Positions 1-9,970 of a stretch of DNA of 64,000 nucleotides are shown piece after piece. Numbering within the stretch: the stretch's first letter is position 1; every line of letters begins with the position of its first letter. The position numbers and the translations under genes were made by a program. The notes below the pieces were generated by a model that made no database searches, was not told where the DNA came from, and was given only the letters and a program-made list of their open reading frames with translations. Origin of the DNA: Anaerocolumna sp047777345 (lineage in GTDB: Bacteria; Bacillota; Clostridia; Lachnospirales; Lachnospiraceae); contig JBKEEJ010000002.1 in the NCBI GenBank assembly GCA_047777345.1, positions 218,056-282,055 on the forward strand. Reading direction: 5' to 3'.

Positions 1-50
1 GTGAGATAGTATCCTACAAAGCCGGCGCCTCCTATAATCAATGCTTTCAT
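1..50 (-). CDS. NAD-dependent epimerase/dehydratase, N-terminus only (probable GDP-4-keto-6-deoxymannose reductase)
   Basis: Only the first 16 codons are inside the window; the gene runs off the left edge. They begin with a Rossmann-type start, including the glycine motif GGAGFVG, which fits the extended SDR family that binds NAD(P). A good Shine-Dalgarno (AAGGAGG) precedes the ATG. It starts 23 bases after the gmd stop codon on the same strand. From that position it is inferred to be the reductase that converts the Gmd product to GDP-rhamnose or a similar GDP-6-deoxyhexose. The fragment is too short to prove the substrate. Confidence 0.6.
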   Translation of the reverse strand, partial: MKALIIGGAGFVGYYL

Positions 51-73
51 GAGACACCTCCTTTTAATATACT

Positions 74-1108
74 TCATTTCATGCTACTAATTCTAATCTC
101 TTTTTCAACTAATGCCATATCATTTCTAACCATTCGTTCTACGAGTCTTGCAAATGATACTTCTCTTTTCCACCCTAGTTGTTTTTCCGCCTTAGAAGGA
201 TCTCCTAATAATATATCAACCTCAGCAGGTCTGAAGTATTTCGGGTTAATTCGAACAATTACTTTACCAGTTGCTTTGTCAATTCCTATTTCGTTAACAC
301 CAGCCCCTTGCCATTCTACAGTTATATCTACTTGTTTAAAAGCAACTTCTACAAACTCTCTTACCGTTCGTGTTTCATTAGTAGCAATTACATAATCATC
401 AGGCTTATCCTGCTGCAACATTAACCACATAGCTCGGACATAATCTTGTGAATGTCCCCAGTCACGTTTCGAATCCATGTTACCAAGTTCTAAATATTCC
501 TGAACTCCTAACTTAATTCTTGCAACAGCGTCAGTTATTTTTCTAGTAACAAATTCTTTTCCACGTCTTTCACTTTCATGATTAAATAAAATACCGCTGC
601 AAGCAAACATATTATAACTTTCTCTGTAATTTTTAGTAATCCAATGACCATATAATTTTGCCACACCATATGGACTTCTAGGATAAAATGGAGTAGTTTC
701 TTTCTGAGGAATCTCTTGGACTAGTCCAAACATTTCACTGGTAGAAGCTTGATAAAAACGTGCAGTTGGTTTTACTGTTCTAATTGCTTCTAACATGTTA
801 GTTACACCAAGAGCATCAATATCAGCAGTAGCAATTGGTTGTTCCCAACTGGTTGCTACAAAAGATTGAGCTGCCAGATTATATACTTCATCAGCATTTG
901 ATATCTTCATAGCGTTAATCAACGAAATAACATCAGTCATATCAGCATAAATAAAATTAATTTTATCTTTAATATGCTCTACATTACCATAATCAACCAC
1001 ACTTTTTCTTCTCATAATACCATAAACACTATATCCTTTATCTAACAACAACTCAGCAAGATAAGAACCATCTTGTCCAGTAATTCCTGTAATTAATGCA
1101 TTCTTCAT
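74..1108 (-). CDS. gmd: GDP-mannose 4,6-dehydratase
   Basis: This 344-residue short-chain dehydratase converts GDP-mannose to GDP-4-keto-6-deoxymannose in the cytoplasm. The N-terminal NAD-binding motif GITGQDGSYLAE is typical of Gmd. STSEMFG and the catalytic YGVAK (Tyr-x-x-x-Lys) are present, and the length matches the family. The start at 1108 is chosen because GGAGAAATTAAA precedes that ATG; an in-frame ATG at 1141 would overlap the end of manC and lacks a ribosome site. It lies 19 bases after manC and just before a second epimerase, so the three form a GDP-deoxyhexose operon feeding the polysaccharide genes. Confidence 0.93.
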   Translation of the reverse strand: MKNALITGITGQDGSYLAELLLDKGYSVYGIMRRKSVVDYGNVEHIKDKINFIYADMTDVISLINAMKISNADEVYNLAAQSFVATSWEQPIATADIDALGVTNMLEAIRTVKPTARFYQASTSEMFGLVQEIPQKETTPFYPRSPYGVAKLYGHWITKNYRESYNMFACSGILFNHESERRGKEFVTRKITDAVARIKLGVQEYLELGNMDSKRDWGHSQDYVRAMWLMLQQDKPDDYVIATNETRTVREFVEVAFKQVDITVEWQGAGVNEIGIDKATGKVIVRINPKYFRPAEVDILLGDPSKAEKQLGWKREVSFARLVERMVRNDMALVEKEIRISSMK

Positions 1109-1127
1109 TTTAATTTCTCCTTTGAAT

Positions 1128-2198
1128 TTATAAATATTCACTTCTGTTACATATTTTCAAATTTTCCAATACTTTTTTAATATCTCCAGCGCTATTTTTC
1201 TCACAAATCAACATAGCATCATCTGTATCAACTATAATAAGATTTTCAATTCCAACAGTTGCAATTAATTTTCTACTGCCTTCAATAATACAATTTCTAG
1301 TATCTATTGTAATAACATTTCCGTCAACTACATTTCCAAATTCATTAGTCTTTTTAATACGTTCCACAGCTAACCATGAACCAACATCATCCCATCCAAA
1401 AGTACCCGGAATTGTATATATGTTGGTTGATTTTTCCATAATACCGTAATCAATAGATATAGAAGGGAACTGAAAATATTCTTTTTCTAGAACTGCCTCT
1501 TCATCTTCTGTACCGATTACATTTCTAATATTACATAAACCTGTATATGTATCAGACATAAATTGCTCTAACTTATTCATAATAGTAGAAACTTTCCATA
1601 CAAACATACCACTATTCCATAAATATTCATCTGTAGATAAGTATTCTTTTGCAACTTCCAAACTGGGCTTTTCAACAAAACGTTCTACCTCATATGATCT
1701 ACCTACGCAATTATTAGGATTAAATTTAATATATCCATAACCAGTCTCAGGGTAATCAGGAGTAATACCTATTGTTACCAAGTTACTATTCATACTTGCT
1801 ATTTCACAAGCATCCTTTAAAGTATTTATAAACATGCTATTATAACGAATCAAATGATCCGAAGGTAATACTATCATAATAGCATCATCGTATTTTTTAG
1901 AAATATATGCTGCACCTAAACCAATACAAGGAGCTGTATTTCTACTCATAGGTTCACAAATAATATTTGAATCAGGTATATTAGGTAACTGTTCTTTAAC
2001 AAGTGATTTATAGTCTGCATTAGTCGAGATAAAAATGTCTTCTGCAGATATCAATGGCGTAATTCTCTCTACTGTTAATTGAATCATAGTCTTACCATCA
2101 CTTGTAAGTGATAAAAACTGCTTTGGCAAAGTTTTTCTACTTTTGGGCCAGAAGCGTTCACCACGCCCGCCAGCCATAATTAGTGCTGTAATTTTCAT
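1128..2198 (-). CDS. manC: Mannose-1-phosphate guanylyltransferase
   Basis: This 356-residue nucleotidyltransferase makes GDP-mannose from mannose-1-phosphate and GTP, the substrate of the next gene (gmd). The N-terminal signature MAGGRGERFWPKSR and KTLPKQFL is the GTP-binding loop of the family. The FVEKP block and YLWNSGMF follow in the expected places. It is the short, single-domain type with no C-terminal phosphomannose isomerase domain. It is the first gene of manC-gmd-reductase and has its own sigma-A promoter 48 bases upstream, with a direct-repeat element next to it. Confidence is high for the reaction; the final sugar is inferred from the neighbours. Confidence 0.93.
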   Translation of the reverse strand: MKITALIMAGGRGERFWPKSRKTLPKQFLSLTSDGKTMIQLTVERITPLISAEDIFISTNADYKSLVKEQLPNIPDSNIICEPMSRNTAPCIGLGAAYISKKYDDAIMIVLPSDHLIRYNSMFINTLKDACEIASMNSNLVTIGITPDYPETGYGYIKFNPNNCVGRSYEVERFVEKPSLEVAKEYLSTDEYLWNSGMFVWKVSTIMNKLEQFMSDTYTGLCNIRNVIGTEDEEAVLEKEYFQFPSISIDYGIMEKSTNIYTIPGTFGWDDVGSWLAVERIKKTNEFGNVVDGNVITIDTRNCIIEGSRKLIATVGIENLIIVDTDDAMLICEKNSAGDIKKVLENLKICNRSEYL

Positions 2199-2245
2199 CC
2201 TATAACTTCTCTCCCTAATCTAATTGTAGTTTACTTATTACGTAT

Positions 2246-2274
2246 ATAATACATGAAACAATGTAATAATGCAA
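2246..2274 (-). promoter_or_regulatory. Sigma-A promoter of manC-gmd operon
   Basis: Read on the minus strand, -35 TTGCAT (2269-2274) and -10 TATTAT (2246-2251) are separated by 17 bases and end 48 bases before the manC ATG. The 318-base gap between manC and the upstream glycosyltransferase otherwise holds only the direct-repeat element and AT-rich DNA; no small gene is evident. Confidence 0.6.
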
Positions 2275-2296
2275 TGAATTTTAAGTATTCTTAATG
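2269..2296 (-). promoter_or_regulatory. Direct-repeat operator-like element (copy 1)
   Basis: On the minus strand two half-sites, TTAAGAAT and TTAAAAT, are spaced 10 bp start to start. The second is followed 10 bp later by the -35 TTGCAT. The 28-base block matches 21 of 28 bases with the block at 23670-23697 upstream of the second polysaccharide operon. Ten-bp direct repeats next to -35 are typical of OmpR-family response-regulator sites; the identity of the regulator is not known. Confidence 0.5.
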
Positions 2297-2516
2297 TTTA
2301 ATGTATTAAACTAAGACATTATAGTAAAAGCTCATACTAATCTATCTGCCTATTTTCAAGAAATTAGCTGTTGTGAAACTCATAATGTAAAGCACTTTGT
2401 AAGTTCTATATCTAGTATCGGAGCATGATTAAAATACTCACGCTCAATAGTAAAAATAAAGAATATTTAATTCGTGTCTGGAATATATTGTTTACTAGGA
2501 TAATATTTTTTCATTA

Positions 2517-5058
2517 CTATGAGTTAACAATTGGACTCTTACTGTATCCAAGAGTTTTAGCTAATCTACTTATTTCTTCCATATTATATTGTTTTGATAT
2601 CACCTCAAAGTCTATTATATTTTTCAAATGCTTCTCGTTCAATGATGGCTTATGAGCTTCTAATATAAAATCCCTATACTGTTTTCCTATAACCTTAATA
2701 TCAAGATTTTCTTCGGCATACTTACGAGCATTAAAACCTATTTTTTTAATGATATTAGGACTCTCAATTAGTTTTTTTAATGCTTTATAAATTTTATCTA
2801 CTTCAGTATGCATGTCCATACTTTCTACAGATGGGATTTTGACACAGCAGGAGTCTGGGATTTCACTAAAACTTCCTATATCATTAACTAAAACACATTT
2901 ACCTTGCGCTAAAATTCTCATTAAACTACCGCTTGTTTCTCCATTATATGGATATCTTAAATTTACGCAGATATCGGACATTTTTATATATTCTATAAAT
3001 TCATCCAATTCTGTATAGCCGGTAACAAAAATTCTATTTTCTAAATTGTTATTTCTCACCAATTCGTGAAATTCATTTTCTAAACATGGATCTAATTTTC
3101 CAACAAAATAATATTTAATATTAGAATATTCTTTACAGAGGATTGAAAAAGCTTTTAAAGCCGGTATTATTCTCTTTGATTCATGTATATGTCCAAAAGA
3201 AGAAATAATAATTTCATCTTTTAAAATATTATATTTTTCCCTAGTTTTTATGCTATCAGATAATGGTTCAATTTTAGCATAAAGTCTTATAGTTCTAACA
3301 TTTCTTCCAATATTACGTGTTAATAACTTTTCTCTGGCTTCATTACTATGTACTATAATTTTATTAGAATAATTAACGACATAACCATTTACCTCCATCT
3401 GATGAATCTGAATTGGTATTTCGCCTCGAGTAAGTTTATCAATATATTCATCCACTATTTTTATATCAAAGTCTTCTAAAAGATATTGTCTATATAATTT
3501 AATATTATTTGCCCGTTTAAATAAAGTTAAATATTGTACCAAAGAATGCAAATTATAATCATGCAAAACTAAAGTACCTTTATATTTTTTTATATAGTAC
3601 TCCATATATTCATGATATTCTGAATTTCCCATCTGATATATAATATCAAAATATTCATTTGATTTCTTTTTAAATTCTTTATGTATGTAAATATTAACAT
3701 TATTACTTAATTTACATGTTGGTTTATATCCAGTATCAATATAAACATCAATATCAAAATAATTACTTAATTCTTTAATAATATCAACACTATAATCAGA
3801 TATACCTGATTGGATAGGTGGTAACGGAGTAAAAAAAGCAATCTTTTTTCGAGATTCACTTTCTACTTTTTCACATATACTAATTTTAGAAAATGCTTTT
3901 ATCACATTTTCTGCAACGACTGGCCACTGAAACTGCACTAATCTATTTTTTGCTTTTTCCATTAACTTTGATAAATCTACTTCTGTTAATGCAGTAACTA
4001 AACCACGAGTAATATCTTTAATGTCAAATGGGTCAACTAATATAGCCGCATCCCCTGCAATTTCCCCTAAACTAGAATTATTAGATGTTAGAACAGGGGT
4101 CCCACATGCCCAGGATTCTACAATTGGTAATCCAAAGCCTTCATATTTCGACGGAAATGCCATTAAATAAGCTAAATTATATAATTGTATTAATTCCTCA
4201 TCTGTAACAAAATTAGTTAAAATTACTCTGTTTACTACATTATTCTCTTTAATTAAATTCTTGTAGAAAGCAACTGCTTCAGGTGATAGCTTACATACAA
4301 TAACCAATTGAAATTTATCTATTAATTCGCGAGGCATATTTGAATATGCAACTATTAATCCTTGTATATTTTTGCGTTCATCATCCCCGCCAGTACACAT
4401 AATGTAATCATCAGTAATTCCAAATTTGTGAAATAAACTCTGCTTTTCATTTTGTGATATATTAATGATCCGATATTTTTCATTTACTGCACCATATATT
4501 ACATCAATTTTATCTTCATTAAAATTCAGATATTTAATTAAATCTTCTTTAACACTATTAGAGATAACAAATAATTTATCCATCCATTTTAACATATCGA
4601 TACAGCTCATATACCATTTATATGTGAAATGATCAGATAAATATTTATTTTTAAAAACATAAGGTATAATATCATATACTGTAGCTACAACATTTACACC
4701 CTCAAACCATTTTTTCTCATAGAAAACATTACTTGATTCAAACGGAGAGGTAATATAAAATATATCAATTTTATGCTCTTTTATAAATTTTTTGATTATA
4801 TCTCCAATAATTTCTTTGTATTCTGGATTTTTTAGTAAAAAATTATCTTTTCCACAATAATAATAATATTCTTCAAAATTATCACTTCTACTTAAATAAT
4901 CCTTAAATTTTATATCCTCATAAAAGTTTAGTAAAAAATAATTATTGTTAGTATCTTTTTCAATCATTGTCTTAAATTGACCCAACGCATAATTACCAAT
5001 CCCTCTATTTTTACTCATTGGTCCTAGATATAGCCGTTGCATCAAATGCAATATTCAT
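2517..5058 (-). CDS. Double-domain GT4 glycosyltransferase (one +1 frameshift near the start)
   Basis: This is a protein of about 846 residues with two GT4 (GT-B fold) domains in tandem, expected to add two sugars to a lipid-linked polysaccharide at the cytoplasmic membrane. The first domain carries EGFGLPIVESWACGTPVL near residue 310. The second starts around residue 410 (KIAFFTPLPP) and carries GETSGSLMRILAQGK near residue 735. The true N-terminus, MNIAFDATAI, begins at 5058, overlaps the FkbM stop as ATGA, and has a GGGAG site. It is out of frame with the rest by one extra base around 5027-5032; removing that base restores a standard GT4 start and an intact frame. A start at 5051 in the downstream frame gives an unnatural N-terminus. 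Confidence 0.82.
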
Positions 5059-6341
5059 TTTTCTTCTCCCTCGCCTAATTTCTTTTTATCTAAGAATATT
5101 GAATTTATTCCTGTAAATGCATATTCTACATAATCTTTACTTTCCATAAATTCTAATATTTCTGTATCCTTTTTCCCTACAACCAAAGTAGTATCATACT
5201 CTATCATTTCTACAATTATTATTAGTGGTCTATATTTATCAAAGTCTATTGATTTAAGAATTTCTAAGTCCTTACCTTCTATGTCTACGTTTAGTATTGT
5301 TGGTGCTCCATTAAAGTATTTCATAAATATATCTTCTACTGAAATAGTTTCAATTTTTACTGATTCTACTATTTTTAAATTAGGGTTTTTAGAAATGAAT
5401 TCCTCTGCAGCTTTTTTGTCCGGTGTTGATACCCCATCTCCGCTTAATATATAAAAATCGATATATTCATTCGATTTAACATCAACACATTTATTAATTA
5501 TAATATCCTCATGCCGATAGAATTTTAATTCAGGTATTAGATTAGGATTTGCTTCTACCAAAACTCCTCTGGCCCCATTTGAATAAAGATAATAAGTATT
5601 GCTTAATTCTTTTGCATGGTTAGCTCCTAAATCTAAATATCTACACTTTTCAAACGGAATACCTAGCACCATCAAAATATAAGCAATAATTGCGTCTTCT
5701 CCAGATTGTGATAGTGTTCGCTTGTCCCATATATTCTTTCTATTTTCTTCAAATATATCAGGATTCAATTCATTCAATTTATTTAGTTTATAATTATTAC
5801 TATCTACAATTTTAGAGATAAATTCAAATTTTTTATCATTTTCATCAAATTGTTTGTTTACCTGTTCATAAATATTATTTAGATCAGATTTTATAGCTTT
5901 AATCGACTCTAATTCTGTTTGTAAATTCTTTTCCAATTCATCCATTCTCTTACGAAAAATCATATTATCTGATATGAGCTTTGTATGAATTTCCGATATT
6001 CTTCCAATAGTAGGAGTTACAGCATTATTAAACTCAGTTTGCTGAACACAGATTGGTTCAATATACCATCTTAATAATTTTCTTATAATCTTCTTTAAGA
6101 GAACACCAATTTTTCCTTTTCTGCTGCTTATAAATCTGTTGGATGTATTAACTCTGGTGCTTTCCATTGTATTAATATGTCTGTAAATTTCATTTAAATA
6201 ATTTTCCAAAATTACATCATTTGAATTATTACTATTAATCTGTTCACTTGATATGGATACTTTAGAGTCTTTTACTGTGTTTTGCGATGCGGATTTTAAT
6301 TTTTCAAAAATTACTTTTTCTTCAATACTTTCATACTCCAT
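5055..6341 (-). CDS. FkbM-family methyltransferase with long N-terminal coiled-coil region
   Basis: This 428-residue protein has its C-terminal half (about 205-420) resembling FkbM SAM-dependent methyltransferases: LSQSGEDAIIAY, the SAM-binding YLDLGANHAKE, an acidic strand-2 end (LVEANPN) and the LNVDIEGKDLEILKS block. The first 200 residues are polar and rich in Glu/Lys/Asn with heptad-like stretches, suggesting a coiled coil. In polysaccharide loci such proteins often O-methylate a sugar, sometimes as a chain terminator. It sits between the Wzt ATPase and the double GT4 gene. AAGGAGGG precedes the ATG. The methylation target is unknown. Confidence 0.8.
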   Translation of the reverse strand: MEYESIEEKVIFEKLKSASQNTVKDSKVSISSEQINSNNSNDVILENYLNEIYRHINTMESTRVNTSNRFISSRKGKIGVLLKKIIRKLLRWYIEPICVQQTEFNNAVTPTIGRISEIHTKLISDNMIFRKRMDELEKNLQTELESIKAIKSDLNNIYEQVNKQFDENDKKFEFISKIVDSNNYKLNKLNELNPDIFEENRKNIWDKRTLSQSGEDAIIAYILMVLGIPFEKCRYLDLGANHAKELSNTYYLYSNGARGVLVEANPNLIPELKFYRHEDIIINKCVDVKSNEYIDFYILSGDGVSTPDKKAAEEFISKNPNLKIVESVKIETISVEDIFMKYFNGAPTILNVDIEGKDLEILKSIDFDKYRPLIIIVEMIEYDTTLVVGKKDTEILEFMESKDYVEYAFTGINSIFLDKKKLGEGEEK

Positions 6342-6368
6342 AATTTTTCCCTCCTTATTTCATTTTTT

Positions 6369-7688
6369 TTAGGTACTAACATCCCACTTATGCTTAATTG
6401 ACACATACCCTACACTTCTATCATATGAAATCACGTCAAAATGACAATAATCCCGGTAAAAATCCATTGGAGTTCCATTTTTATCAACAATTGCAACATT
6501 TAAAATATATTTACCTGTTAATAATGGTAATTCCTCAATTATGAATTTAACAGTTCCGTTCATCTGTGTATGTTTAATGCATAAACGATCAAGTTGAGTA
6601 TTTGAACCTATAATACATCTGCCATCCAAATCATAAAAACCCATTCCAAAAACATACTCGTCCAATGGTTTATTTACTTTATAGTGAATTACAATCTCCA
6701 CTTTTTCACCAGCAACTAAAACATTGGTTTTCTCTCCATGCATGTTTTTAAAATATGCATTTTCAATAACAATATATCCTAAACCAAAATGATTTGCAGT
6801 ATAATCAATTTCAGATTTATTTACACATGTTAAATCATCTTTATCTGGTCTCTCGTGATCTTCTTTTTGTTGCTGTTTTTTATCATTTACATTAACAGTA
6901 GCGCTCTCTTTTTCTTGTTTCATTAACGTTTGAATTTTTTTATCATTCATATGTTTCATGTAATCATCAACAACAGTTGTAGCTTTACCTCTAGAAACTA
7001 TTTTTCCCGCATCGATCCATATCGCACTATCACAAAAATTTTCGACAACTCCCAAATCATGCGTCACTATTACAATTGTAACACCTGATGCCTTTAGTTC
7101 TCGCAATTTATTAAAGCATTTTGATTGAAAATTAGCATCTCCAACTGCAAGAATTTCATCAATGAGTAAAACATCTGCATTAACATTAATGGCAACAGAA
7201 AAAGCCAATCTCATATACATACCTGAAGAGTATGTCCTAACAGGATTGTCTAAATATTCATGCAATTCTGAAAAATCAATTATATCATTTATACGATTAT
7301 CTATCTCTTTCTTAGTTAATCCAAATATAGATGCATTCGTATAAATATTTTCTCTTCCAGTCATATCAGGATGGAATCCTGCTCCTAATTCTATCAAACT
7401 AGATACCCTGCCTTTTATTTCAATACTTCCGCTATCAGGATACATAATTTTAGTTAATAATTTTAATGTTGTGCTCTTACCACATCCATTCTCGCCAATT
7501 ATACCTAGTGCTTCCCCTTTTTTAACTTCAAAACTAATTCCCTTTAAAACCCATCTGTCATCATACCTATTTCTATTCTTGAACAAAACTTTTTCTTTAA
7601 GTGTTCTGCCTTTGTCGAAATATACACGAAATTTTTTTTTCACATCATAAACTTCTATACTATTTCCATCTTTCATAATTGTCTCCAT
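6369..7688 (-). CDS. wzt: Polysaccharide ABC exporter ATPase with C-terminal cargo-binding domain
   Basis: This 439-residue ATPase powers export of an undecaprenyl-linked polysaccharide with the adjacent permease. Walker A GENGCGKST, the signature YSSGMYMRLAF and Walker B LLIDEILAVGD are all present in the first 230 residues. A Gln/Lys-rich linker follows, and residues about 290-439 look like a Wzt C-terminal beta-sandwich that recognises the modified chain end. That agrees with the neighbouring FkbM methyltransferase. Start 7688 (ATG after AAAAGGTG) is preferred; an ATG at 7676 after GGAG is nearly as good. Confidence 0.88.
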   Translation of the reverse strand: METIMKDGNSIEVYDVKKKFRVYFDKGRTLKEKVLFKNRNRYDDRWVLKGISFEVKKGEALGIIGENGCGKSTTLKLLTKIMYPDSGSIEIKGRVSSLIELGAGFHPDMTGRENIYTNASIFGLTKKEIDNRINDIIDFSELHEYLDNPVRTYSSGMYMRLAFSVAINVNADVLLIDEILAVGDANFQSKCFNKLRELKASGVTIVIVTHDLGVVENFCDSAIWIDAGKIVSRGKATTVVDDYMKHMNDKKIQTLMKQEKESATVNVNDKKQQQKEDHERPDKDDLTCVNKSEIDYTANHFGLGYIVIENAYFKNMHGEKTNVLVAGEKVEIVIHYKVNKPLDEYVFGMGFYDLDGRCIIGSNTQLDRLCIKHTQMNGTVKFIIEELPLLTGKYILNVAIVDKNGTPMDFYRDYCHFDVISYDRSVGYVSIKHKWDVST

Positions 7689-7782
7689 TCGCACCTTTTA
7701 TTTTATTATGCTTATATACACCTATTAATTTAAATAGTAAAATGTATTAAATTAAAAGTATCAGCTGTCCTTGTAATTTTAA

Positions 7783-8559
7783 TTACAATTCCTCTGCAAA
7801 ATGTCTTTTTAATTTTGAGAAGCAAAGACATCCAATCAACAAAACAATTATACCAAGTACAAATGCATGTAATAATGTACTCATTTGAGGAATTTGTTTG
7901 TAATATAAAATATCCCGATAGGCAGTTATAATTGGCGTCATTGGATTTATCTTATACAATGGAAGAAATTTATCTGGTATAATATCTATTGAATAAACTA
8001 TTGGTGTCATATACATCCACGCCATAGAAACAATACCCAATATGTATTCCAAATCTCTAAAATAAACTGTAAAACCAGAAGAAAGCATGGTAACCCCTAA
8101 ACATAAAACATATTGTACTATCATTACCAATGGTAAAAATAATAATGCTATCGGATTAAACCCTACTCCTGAAATAATAATAACTAGAAATATTACTATA
8201 AATGTAAGAATCATATTAACAAACTGACTTGTAACAAATGCAATTGGAAGAACCTCTCTAGGGAAATATATTTTTTTTACCATATCCTGCTGTGCCCATA
8301 TGCAACTTGAACCATTTGCAAGTGAAGTACTAAAAAAAAGCCAGGGTACTAACGCAACAAATAGAAAAAGATAAAACTTTTCGATATCACTTTTTAATAT
8401 AAATGAAAACAGGAAAGTATATACTCCCAATTGCAATAATGGATTTAAAAAAGTCCATAAAAAACCTAAAACCGATCCTTTATACCTTCCTCGTAAATCT
8501 CTTTTTACTAAACTATAAATCATTTGCCTATAAGCATATATTTCTTTCAGTGTTTTCAT
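7783..8559 (-). CDS. wzm: Polysaccharide ABC exporter permease (ABC-2 type)
   Basis: This 258-residue membrane protein has about six hydrophobic segments and the ABC-2 polysaccharide export layout: RDLRGRYKGSVLGFLWTFLNP at the cytoplasmic N-terminus and YFRDLEYILG in the middle. It forms the channel for the cargo energised by the ATPase that follows 94 bases later. GGAG lies 7 bases before the ATG. In Gram-positives such pairs export teichoic-acid-like or O-antigen-like polymers. A second, different exporter pair lies at 16734-18309. Confidence 0.9.
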   Translation of the reverse strand: MKTLKEIYAYRQMIYSLVKRDLRGRYKGSVLGFLWTFLNPLLQLGVYTFLFSFILKSDIEKFYLFLFVALVPWLFFSTSLANGSSCIWAQQDMVKKIYFPREVLPIAFVTSQFVNMILTFIVIFLVIIISGVGFNPIALLFLPLVMIVQYVLCLGVTMLSSGFTVYFRDLEYILGIVSMAWMYMTPIVYSIDIIPDKFLPLYKINPMTPIITAYRDILYYKQIPQMSTLLHAFVLGIIVLLIGCLCFSKLKRHFAEEL

Positions 8560-8583
8560 TGTTAATCTCCATACTAAGTCTTT

Positions 8584-9852
8584 TTATTTATTATTCAATA
8601 TTTCAGATATTCTATCATTAATTAACTCAACTGCCTTTTCCATGCTAAGTTTATTTTCAATATATGTTTTTGCCTTTCTGGCCAATTCTTCATAGTAAAT
8701 TTTATCACTATACAATTTTTTCATATATTCAGTAGCTTCATCTACATTAGCATCTGCCCACTTATTTCCTTTTTTGAAAGGTCCTACATCTTTTTCAATG
8801 TTTATCAACTCATAGTCCACAAGACAAGCCACCTCTTTGTTCATAAACTCAGTATTTGCAGACCAATTCGTTGCAATTGTCGGTGTTCCAAGAAGCATTG
8901 CCTCAGCTAAAACAAGGCCGAAACCTTCAGCTCTATGTAAGGATATTAAGACATCTACAGATTTAATCAAACTATTAACTTGATCTTTATTTAAAACTTT
9001 TGTAATTATATAAATATTGTTATAGCCACTTAACATAGATTTTATAGCATTAACTTCTTCGTTATTTGCATTGTTTATCTTTATCACTAAACCAACATTT
9101 TGATTTTCCTTATCAAACGCTCTTTTATATGCTTCTATTACAGCAAATGGATTTTTACGTTCCACTATGCTGTTGTGATCATACATCGTTAAGTAAAGAA
9201 ACGCTCCTTCAGGTAGATTAAAAAATGCTCTGTCATATAATTTATTTATTGAAACAGTAACACAGTATGGAATAGTTTTTACTGGTAAATTTGTTTTTTT
9301 ACGTATACTATTACTTATAAATTCAGAAGGGGTCCATATCTCATCTAATAAAGGGAAGAGAGATGTCCATTCATCTGGAAATTCTTCCAATTCCCATAAC
9401 CAAAAAGCAATATTATATCTATAATCCCACACTTTTTTTTCAAGTTGGGCAAATGCCAGCCCTAATTCATGTGGATTTATATGGATTAAATTAATATTAT
9501 AAGGTAATTCATCAGATATTTTATTACTCCATAAGTTATCATTTTCATTAACATTTCCAATTTGATTATAATTATATATGGAAAACTCATATTTACAATT
9601 GTTTAATTCATTCGCAACTAACCTGCAACTTTGTCCAAGTCCAGTTTCCGCTTTTATATTTCCTATTAAATTTACTCCATCTCTATATTTACTTCGGTTA
9701 AAGGATGCAATATTTAACTTTTTAATTTTTTTCAAACTTCTTAAAATCATTATTTTTTTTATATGTCTTAAAAATTCTGTTGGAAATATTTTTAGTAAGA
9801 AAGGCTTGAATTTTATTGCAATACAAAAAATACCTTTTAACAATTTACTCAT
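8584..9852 (-). CDS. GT4 glycosyltransferase
   Basis: This 422-residue GT-B glycosyltransferase has an N-terminal basic, partly hydrophobic stretch (1-40) that could bind the membrane surface. A GLGQSCR motif lies around residue 90. The C-terminal donor-binding region HRAEGFGLVLAEAMLLGTPTIATNW is shown by EGFGLVLAEAM and LGTPTIAT. It is directly upstream of wzm (24 bases) and in the same minus-strand operon. It resembles mannosyl- or similar transferases of GT4; donor and acceptor cannot be told from sequence. Confidence 0.82.
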   Translation of the reverse strand: MSKLLKGIFCIAIKFKPFLLKIFPTEFLRHIKKIMILRSLKKIKKLNIASFNRSKYRDGVNLIGNIKAETGLGQSCRLVANELNNCKYEFSIYNYNQIGNVNENDNLWSNKISDELPYNINLIHINPHELGLAFAQLEKKVWDYRYNIAFWLWELEEFPDEWTSLFPLLDEIWTPSEFISNSIRKKTNLPVKTIPYCVTVSINKLYDRAFFNLPEGAFLYLTMYDHNSIVERKNPFAVIEAYKRAFDKENQNVGLVIKINNANNEEVNAIKSMLSGYNNIYIITKVLNKDQVNSLIKSVDVLISLHRAEGFGLVLAEAMLLGTPTIATNWSANTEFMNKEVACLVDYELINIEKDVGPFKKGNKWADANVDEATEYMKKLYSDKIYYEELARKAKTYIENKLSMEKAVELINDRISEILNNK

Positions 9853-9970
9853 ATTAATAGTATCAATCCTTATATGCTATTTTTATTGCTTTCATTTTTA
9901 AGTATTTTTATCTACATTGTTCGATTTTCTGCTTATATATCTATTCGTAATTTTAATCTTTTATCAAAAA

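Noticed and set aside
2425..2655. Plus-strand frame in the manC/GT4 gap
   Set aside because: Overlaps the 3' end of the GT4 gene on the other strand, with no ribosome site.
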